A stretch of 64,000 nt of DNA. It comes from Candidatus Gastranaerophilales bacterium (GTDB lineage Bacteria; Cyanobacteriota; Vampirovibrionia; Gastranaerophilales; Gastranaerophilaceae). The stretch covers positions 1-64,000 of the forward strand of contig JAFQOV010000015.1 of assembly GCA_017402995.1 (NCBI GenBank), in the 5' to 3' direction. Each line of letters starts with the position of its first letter. Positions within the stretch are counted from its first letter, which is position 1. Made by a program: the position numbers and the translations under genes. A model generated the notes under the pieces. It was not told the origin of the DNA. It saw nothing but the letters and a program-made list of their open reading frames with translations, and ran no database searches. Positions 7,803 through 16,073 of the stretch are shown here, piece after piece.

Positions 7803-8435
7803 GTGCAAGAATCGTTATTAAATACAGTTAAAAAAATGCAAGCAGAAGAAAAAGTTAACGTCGAAGAGCTTGAAGTTCTTTTAGGAAGCGATATTGAAGA
7901 AGTTGTATCTTTGTGCAAAAAGGCATGTTTAAAACCAAAAACAGATACAATGGGTAACGCATATTTTACAAGACAAGATGTCGATATCTTGAAAAAAATG
8001 AAAGAATTATACTCTCAAGCTCAAAATGTGCAAAAAGAAGAAATTATTTCAGAAACAACCCTTGAAAAAGCAGACGAAACAGTTGAACTAGACAACGCAA
8101 ACAAAAAAATTAATTTCTTGCAAAAAGCAAAATCAAGAATGAAACAAGAAGTTATTACCCCAATTAACTCTTATCACCCTATTGTTCAATTAAACGACAA
8201 AATTGAAAAACTAGAAAACAGCTTAATTGCTAAAATGAGCGACATTTTAAGCGAAAAAATGGACGGTTTTGACGAAATTATTGTCGAGTTAATTCGTGCA
8301 AAAACAGAAAATGAAAACCTAAGACAACAAGTGAATAATTTAAACAAACAGGTTTTTGTTTTGAAAAACGAACTTGCGTCTTTTAATCCTGTCGCTTTTG
8401 GTTTTTATACTAAGAAAGAAACTGACGAACTTTAA
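7803..8435 (+). CDS. HTH-like protein with C-terminal coiled coil
   Basis: 210 aa from a GTG preceded by the strong site AAGGGGAGAG. Residues 15-80 have the helix pattern of a small DNA-binding domain of MerR type (NVEELEVLLGSDIEEVVSLC and GNAYFTRQDVDILKKMKELY). Residues from about 130 to 200 form a heptad-rich helix (IEKLENSLIAKMSDILSEKM, ENENLRQQVNNLNKQVFVLK). No effector-binding domain follows. The histidine kinase gene begins 8 nt after its stop, so the two are probably one operon; a link between them is inference. Confidence 0.75.
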   Translation: MQESLLNTVKKMQAEEKVNVEELEVLLGSDIEEVVSLCKKACLKPKTDTMGNAYFTRQDVDILKKMKELYSQAQNVQKEEIISETTLEKADETVELDNANKKINFLQKAKSRMKQEVITPINSYHPIVQLNDKIEKLENSLIAKMSDILSEKMDGFDEIIVELIRAKTENENLRQQVNNLNKQVFVLKNELASFNPVAFGFYTKKETDEL

Positions 8436-8443
8436 AAACGACC

Positions 8444-10171
8444 ATGAGCAATGCTTTAATCAGTTTTTATCATAATTTAGAAGAACCGATAATTATTTAT
8501 GATAGAAAGATGGATATTTTATATCATAATCTTTCTTTTTCAAAAATTTTCGGCGATTTTAACAATTCAAAAGGCTTTCAATGTCTTTCAAAATTGGCAT
8601 ATAAATTTGCATATCAAATGTGCTTTTTAAAATCCGAAGACTTAAGAACCTACTGCCCCGCAATTGCGGCTTTAGAGAAAGATGTTAACTACACAAGTTT
8701 TGCAACATATCAAAAAGACGAAGACAAATTTTTTCATTTCATGATTAAAGCGTTTAGCGTTAAAAAGCGTTATCGTGTTGTCTATTTTTACGATATTACA
8801 AACGAGCTTCGCGGTGAAAAATTAAAAGAAGAAAACGAACGCTTAAGAATTCAAAACATAGAATTTTTAAACACAAACTCAAAAGCGCAAAACCAAGCTG
8901 TTAAAATGGCGCTTTTAAACCGCATTTCAATTAGCATTAAAAACGAACTTGATATTAAAACTTTAATTGAAAAATCCCTTCGCGAATTGAGCATTGTTTT
9001 TGGGGCAAATAAAAGCTATTTCGCCGAATTTAACAAAAACGATTTCACAATTAAATATACATATCCAGAGGTTTTCGCCCCACAAATCAACGAAATTGTA
9101 TCTTATTCAAAAGCGATTGTCGACGATTTGCACATTGGAATTAATTCAATTCAAACATGTTTAAAAGAACATGATGGCGCGTCTATTCCATTATTAAATT
9201 CGACCACAAGAATTATTATGCCGATTTTGAAAAATTCGCAACTCTATGGAATTGCAGTTATTTTCACTCCAAGAAAAGAAATTACGGAGCTTGAGCGCGA
9301 GCTTTTGGTCGGGATTTCAATGCAAGTTTCTTCATCTTTAATTCAAGCGAGCTTATTCCACCAAATTTCACAAAAAAATGAAGAATTAGAGCTTGCGTTT
9401 AAAGAATTAAAAGAAGCACAACTGCAATTGATTAACTCAGAAAAAATGGCGTCACTAGGTCAATTGGTTGCCTCAGTTGCCCATGAAATTAATACTCCAT
9501 TGAGTGCAATTAACGCAAATAATGAAATTTTAGACAAAGTTTGCGAGAAATTTAATGAAAATAATCTTGAAATTTTAAAAGAGATTAATTCCGTTGATAA
9601 AGAAGCAATTAAAAGAATTACAAATATTGTACAGTCGCTGAAACGCTTTGTACGACTAGACGAAACAACTCAACAAGAGGCAAATATCAACCAAGAGCTT
9701 GATTTAACCCTTGATTTAATTAGGCACAAAACCAAAAATGGCTTTGATATCATCAAAGAATATTCAAATATTCCACTTGTAGAGTGCTATCCAAACATGT
9801 TAAATCAAGTATTTTTAAATATTTTAATGAACGCACTGCATTCTATTGAAGATATTAAAAAAGAAAATCCTGATTATTTAGGAAAAATCAAACTAAAAAC
9901 CCAAGTCTCAGACGACTTTTTGCAAATCAGTATTTTAGATAATGGAAAAGGTATTAAAGAAGAAGACAAAGAAAAAGTTTTCCAAGCTGGTTACACAACC
10001 AAAAAGAAAGGTGAAGGAACGGGGCTGGGGCTTGCAATTTGCAAAAAAATTATTGAAAAGCACCAAGGTGAAATTTTGTTTGATAGTGGGGAAATTGGCT
10101 TTGAACCTGAGTTCAAGACAATTTTTATAATTCATATTCCATTAAAAATAAAAAATGCTTGCATGGAATAA
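8444..10171 (+). CDS. PAS-GAF sensor histidine kinase
   Basis: 575 aa, soluble. A PAS-like domain (about 1-118) is followed by a linker helix, a GAF-like domain (about 155-305), a coiled coil, then HisKA with SEKMASLGQLVASVAHEINT (His347) and a complete HATPase: N-box FLNILMNALHSIED, G1 ISILDNGKGI, G2 GEGTGLGLAI. All catalytic motifs are intact, in contrast to the kinase-like gene at 3.8 kb. No transmembrane helix is seen, so it should sense cytoplasmic signals. Several Cys lie in the N-terminal domain (CLSK, MCFLK, TYCPA), which could bind a cofactor. No response regulator is adjacent; the coiled-coil HTH gene directly upstream is a possible partner. Confidence 0.93.
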   Translation: MSNALISFYHNLEEPIIIYDRKMDILYHNLSFSKIFGDFNNSKGFQCLSKLAYKFAYQMCFLKSEDLRTYCPAIAALEKDVNYTSFATYQKDEDKFFHFMIKAFSVKKRYRVVYFYDITNELRGEKLKEENERLRIQNIEFLNTNSKAQNQAVKMALLNRISISIKNELDIKTLIEKSLRELSIVFGANKSYFAEFNKNDFTIKYTYPEVFAPQINEIVSYSKAIVDDLHIGINSIQTCLKEHDGASIPLLNSTTRIIMPILKNSQLYGIAVIFTPRKEITELERELLVGISMQVSSSLIQASLFHQISQKNEELELAFKELKEAQLQLINSEKMASLGQLVASVAHEINTPLSAINANNEILDKVCEKFNENNLEILKEINSVDKEAIKRITNIVQSLKRFVRLDETTQQEANINQELDLTLDLIRHKTKNGFDIIKEYSNIPLVECYPNMLNQVFLNILMNALHSIEDIKKENPDYLGKIKLKTQVSDDFLQISILDNGKGIKEEDKEKVFQAGYTTKKKGEGTGLGLAICKKIIEKHQGEILFDSGEIGFEPEFKTIFIIHIPLKIKNACME

Positions 10172-10207
10172 TTGATTTGTTATCATGTGAATACAGCTAA
10201 ATAAAAT

Positions 10208-10384
10208 GCCCTGGTAGCTCAGCTGAAAAGCGTAAGCCAGAGCGCAGTCGATGAGGCAAAGCCTCAGCGACAAAGCAATTGATAGGCGACGTAGGATAAT
10301 CGAGCGAATTTGCGACAGCGATAGCGAAGCAAATTGATAAGCGAGATACCCACAGGAGCCATAAATGAAATTTTAATAATACAA
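10208..10384. repeat. GC-rich repeat block B with copy of the tRNA-Arg 5' end
   Basis: GCCCTGGTAGCTCAGCTG at 10208-10225 is identical to the first 18 nt of the tRNA-Arg gene 177 bp further on, but then departs into GC-rich sequence, so it cannot fold as a tRNA. The segment 10285-10359 shares its two ends with block A (3732-3805): GGCGACGT-GGATAATCGAGC at the left and AAGCGAGATACCCACAGGAG at the right, with a diverged middle. Together with 10172-10207 and the sequences up to 10809 it fills a gene-poor region. Confidence 0.8.
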
Positions 10385-10458
10385 GCCCTGGTAGCTCAGC
10401 TGGATAGAGCAACTGCCTTCTAAGCAGTAGGTCTCGCGTTCGAATCGCGACCAGGGTA
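10385..10458 (+). tRNA. tRNA-Arg (anticodon TCT)
   Basis: The cloverleaf is complete: acceptor GCCCTGG with CCAGGGT (ending in a G-U pair), D-arm GCTC/GAGC, anticodon stem ACTGC/GCAGT with loop CTTCTAA (anticodon TCT, reads AGA), five-base variable loop and T-arm TCGCG-TTCGAAT-CGCGA. CCA is not encoded. An intrinsic terminator follows within 10 nt. Partial copies of both its 5' and 3' ends lie on either side. Confidence 0.95.
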
Positions 10459-10464
10459 GATTTT

Positions 10465-10488
10465 AAAAGAGCCTTCGGGCTCTTTTTT
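10465..10488 (+). terminator. Intrinsic terminator of tRNA-Arg
   Basis: AAAAGAGCC-TTCG-GGCTCTTTTTT: a strong stem with a UUCG tetraloop and T-run immediately after the tRNA. Confidence 0.9.
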
Positions 10489-10675
10489 AGTGCCATGATG
10501 TGATGAGAACGCAGCGTTCGAGCGGATTTTGACTAGGGCGCCGTGTGAGCGAAAGCGAACCCAGCCCGTATGTTCAAGAAAGTTTATGAAATGAAGTTTT
10601 TGCATAAGCAAAAACGAAATGAAATGCTAAACTTTCGAGTTGTCAAAATTCAAGACAATCGCGACCAGGGTAGAT
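10489..10675. repeat. GC-rich/hairpin block D ending in a copy of the tRNA-Arg 3' end
   Basis: AATCGCGACCAGGGTAGAT at 10657-10675 repeats 10443-10461, which is the tRNA 3' end and its trailer, 214 bp away. Between them is GC-rich sequence of the same style as the other blocks (GTGAGCGAAAGCGAACCC) and a nested hairpin: outer arms 10578-10586/10628-10636, inner arms 10596-10603/10608-10615. No convincing gene is present. Confidence 0.75.
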
Positions 10676-10710
10676 AAAAAAGAGACAGGTTTTTGCCTAG
10701 TCTCTTTTTT
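10676..10710 (+). terminator. Second intrinsic terminator after the tRNA-Arg 3' copy
   Basis: AAAAAAGAGAC and GTCTCTTTTTT pair around an AGG/CCT-extended loop. It follows the duplicated tRNA 3' end just as the first terminator follows the real tRNA, although the stem sequence differs. Confidence 0.8.
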
Positions 10711-10809
10711 ATTTACATATAAATTACCAAAAAGCACAACAAAAGCATGGAAAACAATGCTATAATAGATAAATTCAATAAACAACATAAAAAACAGGTG
10801 GGGGAAATA

Positions 10810-11592
10810 ATGCAAAATATCGAAAACAAATATTTCATAGATGAAGAAAAATTTAATTGTCCTTTTTGCCAAAACAAAGGATTAAAATATGTTGTCTTAG
10901 GAATTGCACAATTTGACGAAAAAAATGACAAAAAATTACACGCGGTTTTTGTTGAATGTTCACATTGTCACAAAGTTTCAATGCACTTAATGAAAAACAT
11001 AAATCTACCAATGAATAATTTTGAAATACTTAATGACAATTGTTGCGAACACAAAACATATTGCAAACAAACTTATAATTCATACATCAAAAATAAACTT
11101 TCATTTTATTACGACAATGAAGATGTTAAAAATACCACATGCGTTGATGAAAACATAATCCTAAGTATCCCAACTTCGTTTTTCACAATTGACGACAGAA
11201 TTCCAAAAAAACTTCGCGAATTAATTAATGAAGCTGAAAAATGTGTTCAAAATAATTGTATAACAGGTGCTTCCGCGTGCATTCGCAAAACAATTTATGA
11301 ATTTTTGCTAATAGCAAATGCACAAGGAAATTCGTACGAAGAAAAAATTAAATCCTTAAAAAATATCTACAAAACTGTTGAAAATGAATACATGGACATA
11401 CTATCAAAAATACAAGGCATAATGTGCGACCAAGTTCATGAAAATACGATATATAATAATTTCAAAACAAACGAAGCAAAAGCTTATATTGAATTATTAA
11501 AAGAGATTTTCAATCAAGTTTATGTCATACCTGATGAATTAAAAAAGAAAAAAAGCAAAATTGACGAGCTTTTCGGCTCATTAAAAAGATAA
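10810..11592 (+). CDS. Zinc-ribbon and DUF4145-like protein
   Basis: 260 aa from the ATG that follows AGGTGGGGG; a frame open further upstream lacks such a site. Two CxxC pairs (Cys17/Cys20 and Cys50/Cys53) form a zinc ribbon. The segment PKKLRELINEAEKCVQNNCI followed by TGASACIRKTIYEFLLIANA matches the helical DUF4145 pattern. That domain is common in restriction, phage-defence and mobile loci, but it also occurs alone. It is predicted cytoplasmic. The position beside a tRNA with duplicated ends suggests acquisition by transfer; this is inference. It ends in its own terminator and forms a single-gene unit. Confidence 0.8.
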   Translation: MQNIENKYFIDEEKFNCPFCQNKGLKYVVLGIAQFDEKNDKKLHAVFVECSHCHKVSMHLMKNINLPMNNFEILNDNCCEHKTYCKQTYNSYIKNKLSFYYDNEDVKNTTCVDENIILSIPTSFFTIDDRIPKKLRELINEAEKCVQNNCITGASACIRKTIYEFLLIANAQGNSYEEKIKSLKNIYKTVENEYMDILSKIQGIMCDQVHENTIYNNFKTNEAKAYIELLKEIFNQVYVIPDELKKKKSKIDELFGSLKR

Positions 11593-11614
11593 ATTAAAAA
11601 ATATTTAATTTTAT

Positions 11615-11637
11615 AGCTCCCTTAAAGGGAGCTTTTT
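11615..11637 (+). terminator. Intrinsic terminator after the DUF4145 gene
   Basis: AGCTCCCTT pairs with AAGGGAGCT, followed by TTTTT. Confidence 0.9.
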
Positions 11638-11729
11638 GTTTAAATTTACTTCATTTTGTGGAACTTAATGTCTAGCATTATAAAATAATATATTATATAA
11701 TGTATCATGTTAAATATTAAGGAGTAAAA

Positions 11730-14234
11730 ATGAAAAAGAAAACTGCGTTTTCACTAGTTGAAATATTAATCAGTTTAATTATCATATCTTGCATTATGGC
11801 TGCATTTGTACCCGTAATCACCAAAAAAATGACTAAAAATATTGAAATTAAAGCAGAAACTACTAGTAGCAACGAAGAAGAAGAAACAGGAGAATACAAA
11901 GATCCAGCTTCTCAACAAGATTGCGATCCGTATTATGCTCTGTATATTCCTGCTCACTGGAACGGACTTGGCGGTAAACCTGTATGCGTCACAAGATATA
12001 ACGCAGGCGATACTTTTGGTCCTCCACTTACTTCCGAAGCTACTGTTGTTGGATATGGAGGAGCTTGTAGCGCTTACGATAATTATACATGTTGTTGGCA
12101 AGGAGATTACTCTGGCGATCCCAGATATGGATATTGTACACATACAGATAGTTATGGCGGTATATATTCTGGTTGTACAAGAACAACTTGTCAAGCTATT
12201 GCTGCTGAAAAAACATGTGCTGAATGGGCGCCAAACGGCATGAAAGCAGGAATGTGGCGTTTGCCAACATTAGATGAAATTGACTCTTGGGGTACTGTTT
12301 CTCAAAGTGATACATTAGACGCTATGTACTTAAATCGCTATATGGGACAAAACGGTCTACAATGGTGTAATAGCAATTCAGCTGATGAAGATCAAAGCAT
12401 TACAGATGGTGTTATCAAATGTGCCAATCAAAATTTATGTAATAAAGCAGACGGTACTACTAGAACATGTTACTTTAGTGATTTTTGGGGACAAAAAAAA
12501 ATTACAGGAACAAAAGACAATTACTACTACTATGGTTCAGTTAGCTCATATTATGTCACAAGAAGCAATACCTATGCATATTATGGCAAATCGGTTCGTT
12601 GCGTTGCTGAAAAAGTACCAAAAGCCAAAGCTGGCTTCACAAGTGATAAAAAAGCTATGATTACAAGAACCGTAGCCACCTCTGATATAACTCCAAGAAT
12701 AGAAATACCTATTACAGAGAAAACTCAAAAAATTGTTGTTAAAGCAATGATTAGCCAAGGGGGAGATGGCGGAAATGGTGCTCTTTCTAGTAGCACGCAA
12801 AAAATTAGACCAAGAACTCAAGAAGATTGTCCAGAATATTCAAAACGAGTAACAGTCTCAAGCTCTAACTATGGGTGTGCTGCTAAATGGAATCTTGGAG
12901 ATACACAAGAAAGTGGAAGGTCGGATTTTGCGTTGCCTTCTTCTGCGCAATGGACCTCAAGTGATGGCGAAACAGTTACAACGCAAATAATACATAAATT
13001 AACTGCTGGCTCTGGAGATGCAAAAGAATGTACTACAGCAAAAGGAGCCGTTATTTCAGCCAGTGGCACATACGCTAATTCTGCTTGTTGTTGGAATAGC
13101 GGACAAACTGCAAGCGATTATACGCTTAATGATGGCTGGACAGAGGGCACTCAAAGCGAATATTCAGGACAAAACAGAACAGTTTGTACTTGGCAAGCAG
13201 CAAAATTATTATGTGATAATTGGGCGCCTGAAGGCACCTCAAAAGGCGATTGGGCTTTACCGACAAAAACACAAATTTCAGATTATGGTGTTGGCAGTTA
13301 TAGCAATAATAAAGGTGCAAGCGGACTGCAATATTGTAGCTCTGCTCTCACAACTAATTTTAAAACTTATCCACGCACGTTGTGTAAATATAGTAGTGAT
13401 GCGTGCACAGGCGCATATGATAATAAATGTTATCCCGCAAGAATTTGGACATCAAATACAAGTGGCAGTGGTTCAAGTACTAAAGCATATTATGGAGAAT
13501 TTGATGATTCTGGCAGCCCTACTATTGCAGCATCATATGCATATTATCCCGCTTCTGTTCGTTGCGTAATGGCATACGTAAATAAAAAAGTAGAATACAG
13601 CGGAGGCGCTGGTGCAAGTGGTTTTGCTATGGAAACATTTGAATTACCAAGGCAACATTGGTCTTGGCATGCGGGTGGAAAAATCATTATAGACAGAGAC
13701 TTTGAAGATACGCAAAATGGTACTTCGCATAATGCCGTCATATTCATTCAAGCTAAAAATGGTTATATTACTTATGTCCAAATGTTACCAAAAGGTGAAG
13801 ATGGCGCTGATGCTGTTTATACTGTAGCTGATGATGGCACTGTCACAGCAGAGTTTGGCGAAGCAGGCGCTTCAAAAACTTGTGAAAATGCTTCCTATTA
13901 TTATTATAACTATGGATATGGCAGATATGCTTTAAATAGCGTTTTAAAATCTTATAAAGAAAAAGATTCATCACTCTGTACACTATCTTCTCAAGCAGGA
14001 TATAGTGGTTCTTCAAGTTATGCTTACCCAAAACGAGGAACTGCAGATGATATTACTGTGAATGGAATTACATATATTGGTGGCAAGGGCGGAAGAAATG
14101 AGTCGCCAAACGGACAAGATGGTCAAGGATATGGTACAGGAGGAGGCGGAGGATATGCAAACCAAACTACCGTTGGCATTGGTGGCAAAGGGGCCCCTGG
14201 ATATATCGAAATTGAAATAACTGAATCACAATAA
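11730..14234 (+). CDS. Giant prepilin-like adhesin with two Cys-rich modules and Gly-rich tail
   Basis: 834 aa. The N-terminus MKKKTA-FSLVEILISLIII is a type IV prepilin leader with Glu+5, but the exported part is several times larger than a normal pilin. Two related modules occupy about 60-300 and 370-625. Each contains CCW, a conserved CAEWAPNG/CDNWAPEG then W-x-LPT segment and a closing SVRCV motif, resembling the DUF1566/fibrobacter-type surface domains. The C-terminus (from about 700) is Gly-rich, ending in GGKGAPGYIEIEI. Many Cys suggest disulfides outside the cell. AAGGAG precedes the ATG, and TATAAT lies upstream (about 11696). It probably sits at a pilus tip or on the surface as an adhesin; the ligand is unknown. 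Confidence 0.85.
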   Translation: MKKKTAFSLVEILISLIIISCIMAAFVPVITKKMTKNIEIKAETTSSNEEEETGEYKDPASQQDCDPYYALYIPAHWNGLGGKPVCVTRYNAGDTFGPPLTSEATVVGYGGACSAYDNYTCCWQGDYSGDPRYGYCTHTDSYGGIYSGCTRTTCQAIAAEKTCAEWAPNGMKAGMWRLPTLDEIDSWGTVSQSDTLDAMYLNRYMGQNGLQWCNSNSADEDQSITDGVIKCANQNLCNKADGTTRTCYFSDFWGQKKITGTKDNYYYYGSVSSYYVTRSNTYAYYGKSVRCVAEKVPKAKAGFTSDKKAMITRTVATSDITPRIEIPITEKTQKIVVKAMISQGGDGGNGALSSSTQKIRPRTQEDCPEYSKRVTVSSSNYGCAAKWNLGDTQESGRSDFALPSSAQWTSSDGETVTTQIIHKLTAGSGDAKECTTAKGAVISASGTYANSACCWNSGQTASDYTLNDGWTEGTQSEYSGQNRTVCTWQAAKLLCDNWAPEGTSKGDWALPTKTQISDYGVGSYSNNKGASGLQYCSSALTTNFKTYPRTLCKYSSDACTGAYDNKCYPARIWTSNTSGSGSSTKAYYGEFDDSGSPTIAASYAYYPASVRCVMAYVNKKVEYSGGAGASGFAMETFELPRQHWSWHAGGKIIIDRDFEDTQNGTSHNAVIFIQAKNGYITYVQMLPKGEDGADAVYTVADDGTVTAEFGEAGASKTCENASYYYYNYGYGRYALNSVLKSYKEKDSSLCTLSSQAGYSGSSSYAYPKRGTADDITVNGITYIGGKGGRNESPNGQDGQGYGTGGGGGYANQTTVGIGGKGAPGYIEIEITESQ

Positions 14235-14253
14235 TTTTTTCATAATCACGTAT

Positions 14254-14272
14254 GGGGCTAAAAGCCCCTTTT
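14254..14272 (+). terminator. Intrinsic terminator after the giant prepilin gene
   Basis: GGGGCT and AGCCCC pair around AAA, followed by TTTT. Confidence 0.85.
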
Positions 14273-14362
14273 GTTTGTAAATATATGTAACAAAATTAAA
14301 CCATTTTCTAAACATCATCTGACCTTCTGCCGATAAAAAAGGTGGAAGGTCTAGGTGTATTT

Positions 14363-14644
14363 ATGAAGAAAAAAATTGCAGATGAACTAAGAAAAGAGCT
14401 TTTAAAAGACTTTGAAAACAAGCCCAGCGTGCAAAAGCGCGACTTGAGAGAAGTTGAATATATTTCAAAAACAAACTATCCATACTCATCTTTAATTTTC
14501 ACAATGGATTTAGATGAAGCTTTGACATTTGTCGAAAGCTCACAAATAGAAGAACTAGCAGCCCTAACTGTTGCAGAATTAAACAGATTGGGCGAAATCT
14601 TGGGAGTAGAGCCGAGCATTTTGACTCAAGGAGTAAACTACTAA
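14363..14644 (+). CDS. Small acidic protein, function unknown
   Basis: 93 aa from the ATG; a GTG at 14342 would add seven residues (MEGLGVF), less likely because AGGTG sits before the ATG. Basic start (MKKKIADELRKELLKDFENK), then helical acidic sequence DLDEALTFVESSQIEELAAL ending in AELNRLGEILGVEPSIL. No membrane span or signal is seen. The last part resembles the packing helix of small helix-turn-helix proteins, but there is no complete HTH. I do not recognise it. Confidence 0.65.
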   Translation: MKKKIADELRKELLKDFENKPSVQKRDLREVEYISKTNYPYSSLIFTMDLDEALTFVESSQIEELAALTVAELNRLGEILGVEPSILTQGVNY

Positions 14645-14666
14645 GTAATTTTTTTAAGTTCAATTC

Positions 14667-14700
14667 AAGCCGGAAACAAGCGTTTCGGCTTTATTTTTTT
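14667..14700. terminator. Bidirectional terminator between the small protein gene and rlmD
   Basis: AAGCCG-AAAC pairs with GTTT-CGGCTT (one bulged G), followed on the + strand by TTATTTTTTT. It overlaps the last bases of rlmD on the other strand. Confidence 0.75.
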
Positions 14701-16073
14701 GTAAACAAAACAACGCTTTCAATATGATTTGTATAAGGGAACATATCCACCCCTTGCAAAAATTCTGGCTTAAAACCGCAATTAATAAGGGTTTTGGTAT
14801 CTCTTTTTAAAGTCATTGGATTACATGAAACATAGATTATGTTTTTTGCTAAGGGTGCAATATCTTTCAAGCCCTTTTCTTCACAACCACTTCTTGGAGG
14901 GTCAAGAATAATATAATCAAAAATTTTATTTTCTTTTTTAAAGTTTTCAAAGTGTTTTGTAGCGTCACCTGAAAAAATTTCGAAATTTTCAATATTATTC
15001 AATTTAAAATTTTCTTTTGCCATAACGCAAGCTGAAGAGTTTTCTTCAACTAAAGTAATTTTATTTGCCTTGTCGCTTACCCAAATTCCAATCGCGCCAA
15101 CTCCGCCATAGGCGTCTAAAACGCTAGATTTTTCTTTGATATTTTTTCTTACAATTTCAAATAATTCAACAGCACTTTTAGGGTTAACTTGGAAAAAACT
15201 ATCCGCTGAAATTTTATATTTTTTTGTTTGAATTTCATTTTCTAAAGTTTCAATCAAACAATCTTCGCCAAAAATTTTCAAAGTTAAATCAGACGTGATT
15301 TTATTTGTTTTTTTATTGTTTAAATTAGCGAAAATGCCGACAATATTTGGATATTTTGAGCTTAATTTTTTAGAAAAAGCTAAAAATTTATCTTCATAAT
15401 ATTTTTTATAATTTTTTTCATCACAATTTAAAACAAAAGTTAAAAACGTATCTTTTGAATAGTTCGAAACGCGATATAATACGTTTTTTAAAAGCCCTTT
15501 GTCTCTTTTTTCGTCATAACAATCAAATTCAAAATTATCTCTTAAATATTGCGTAATTTCCGCAATAAAACTTGGTTGCAAAGGACAAAACTTGATATTT
15601 GTTAAATCATGGGAATTTGTTTTAAAATAGCCCATTAAAATTCGTTTTGAATTTTTTGTTTGCCTACAAGGATATTGAATTTTATGGCGATATTCTTGAA
15701 TTTGCGGTGATTTTATAACATTAAAAATATTTTTTTCATCAATTAAATCGCAAAACAGCTCTTTTAAAATTGATGTTTTTTGTTCAATTAAATAATTATA
15801 TTCAACATTTCCAAGGTTACAACTGCCACAGGCATTATAAAGTGGGCAAATTGGTTTTGTGCGAAACTTTGATTGTTCAATGATTTCAACAATTTGCGCA
15901 TGGGCAAAATGTTTATTTAAAGAAGTGATTTTTGCTTTGATTTTTTCTTCTGGAAGCGCACCAATTACAAAAACAACAAATTTTTCTTCGCCAAAGCGCG
16001 CTAGTCCCTCTCCTGTTGGGGTTAATTTTTCAATTTTTAATTCAATTGTGTCGTTTAATTTAATCAATAGCAA
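14691..16073 (-). CDS. rlmD: 23S rRNA (uracil-5-)-methyltransferase, RlmD/RumA family
   Basis: 460 aa. An N-terminal TRAM domain (LKIEKLTPTGEGLARFGEEK) is followed by the [4Fe-4S] cysteine set CPLYNACGSCNLG, then the methyltransferase domain with VLDAYGGVGAIGIW (SAM site), ILDPPRSGCEEKG and the catalytic VSCNP. It methylates C5 of a uridine in 23S rRNA, or tRNA in close relatives, so the exact target is inference. No ATG is available: TTG at 16073, or TTG at 16067 overlapping the TGA of the upstream gene as TTGA, is the start. It is probably translationally coupled to the winged-helix gene upstream. Confidence 0.92.
   Translation of the reverse strand: MLLIKLNDTIELKIEKLTPTGEGLARFGEEKFVVFVIGALPEEKIKAKITSLNKHFAHAQIVEIIEQSKFRTKPICPLYNACGSCNLGNVEYNYLIEQKTSILKELFCDLIDEKNIFNVIKSPQIQEYRHKIQYPCRQTKNSKRILMGYFKTNSHDLTNIKFCPLQPSFIAEITQYLRDNFEFDCYDEKRDKGLLKNVLYRVSNYSKDTFLTFVLNCDEKNYKKYYEDKFLAFSKKLSSKYPNIVGIFANLNNKKTNKITSDLTLKIFGEDCLIETLENEIQTKKYKISADSFFQVNPKSAVELFEIVRKNIKEKSSVLDAYGGVGAIGIWVSDKANKITLVEENSSACVMAKENFKLNNIENFEIFSGDATKHFENFKKENKIFDYIILDPPRSGCEEKGLKDIAPLAKNIIYVSCNPMTLKRDTKTLINCGFKPEFLQGVDMFPYTNHIESVVLFTKK

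Noticed and set aside
10208-10225. A second tRNA-Arg gene
   Set aside because: Only the first 18 nt match; no D-loop continuation, anticodon or T-arm follows, so it is a fragment.
10197-10611. Minus-strand frames antisense to the tRNA
   Set aside because: They cross the tRNA gene and the repeat and contain the tRNA in reverse; no real protein expected.
11730-14234. A frameshifted or fused pair of pilin genes
   Set aside because: There is one leader at the start and the two modules are continuous in one frame with no internal prepilin motif or start.
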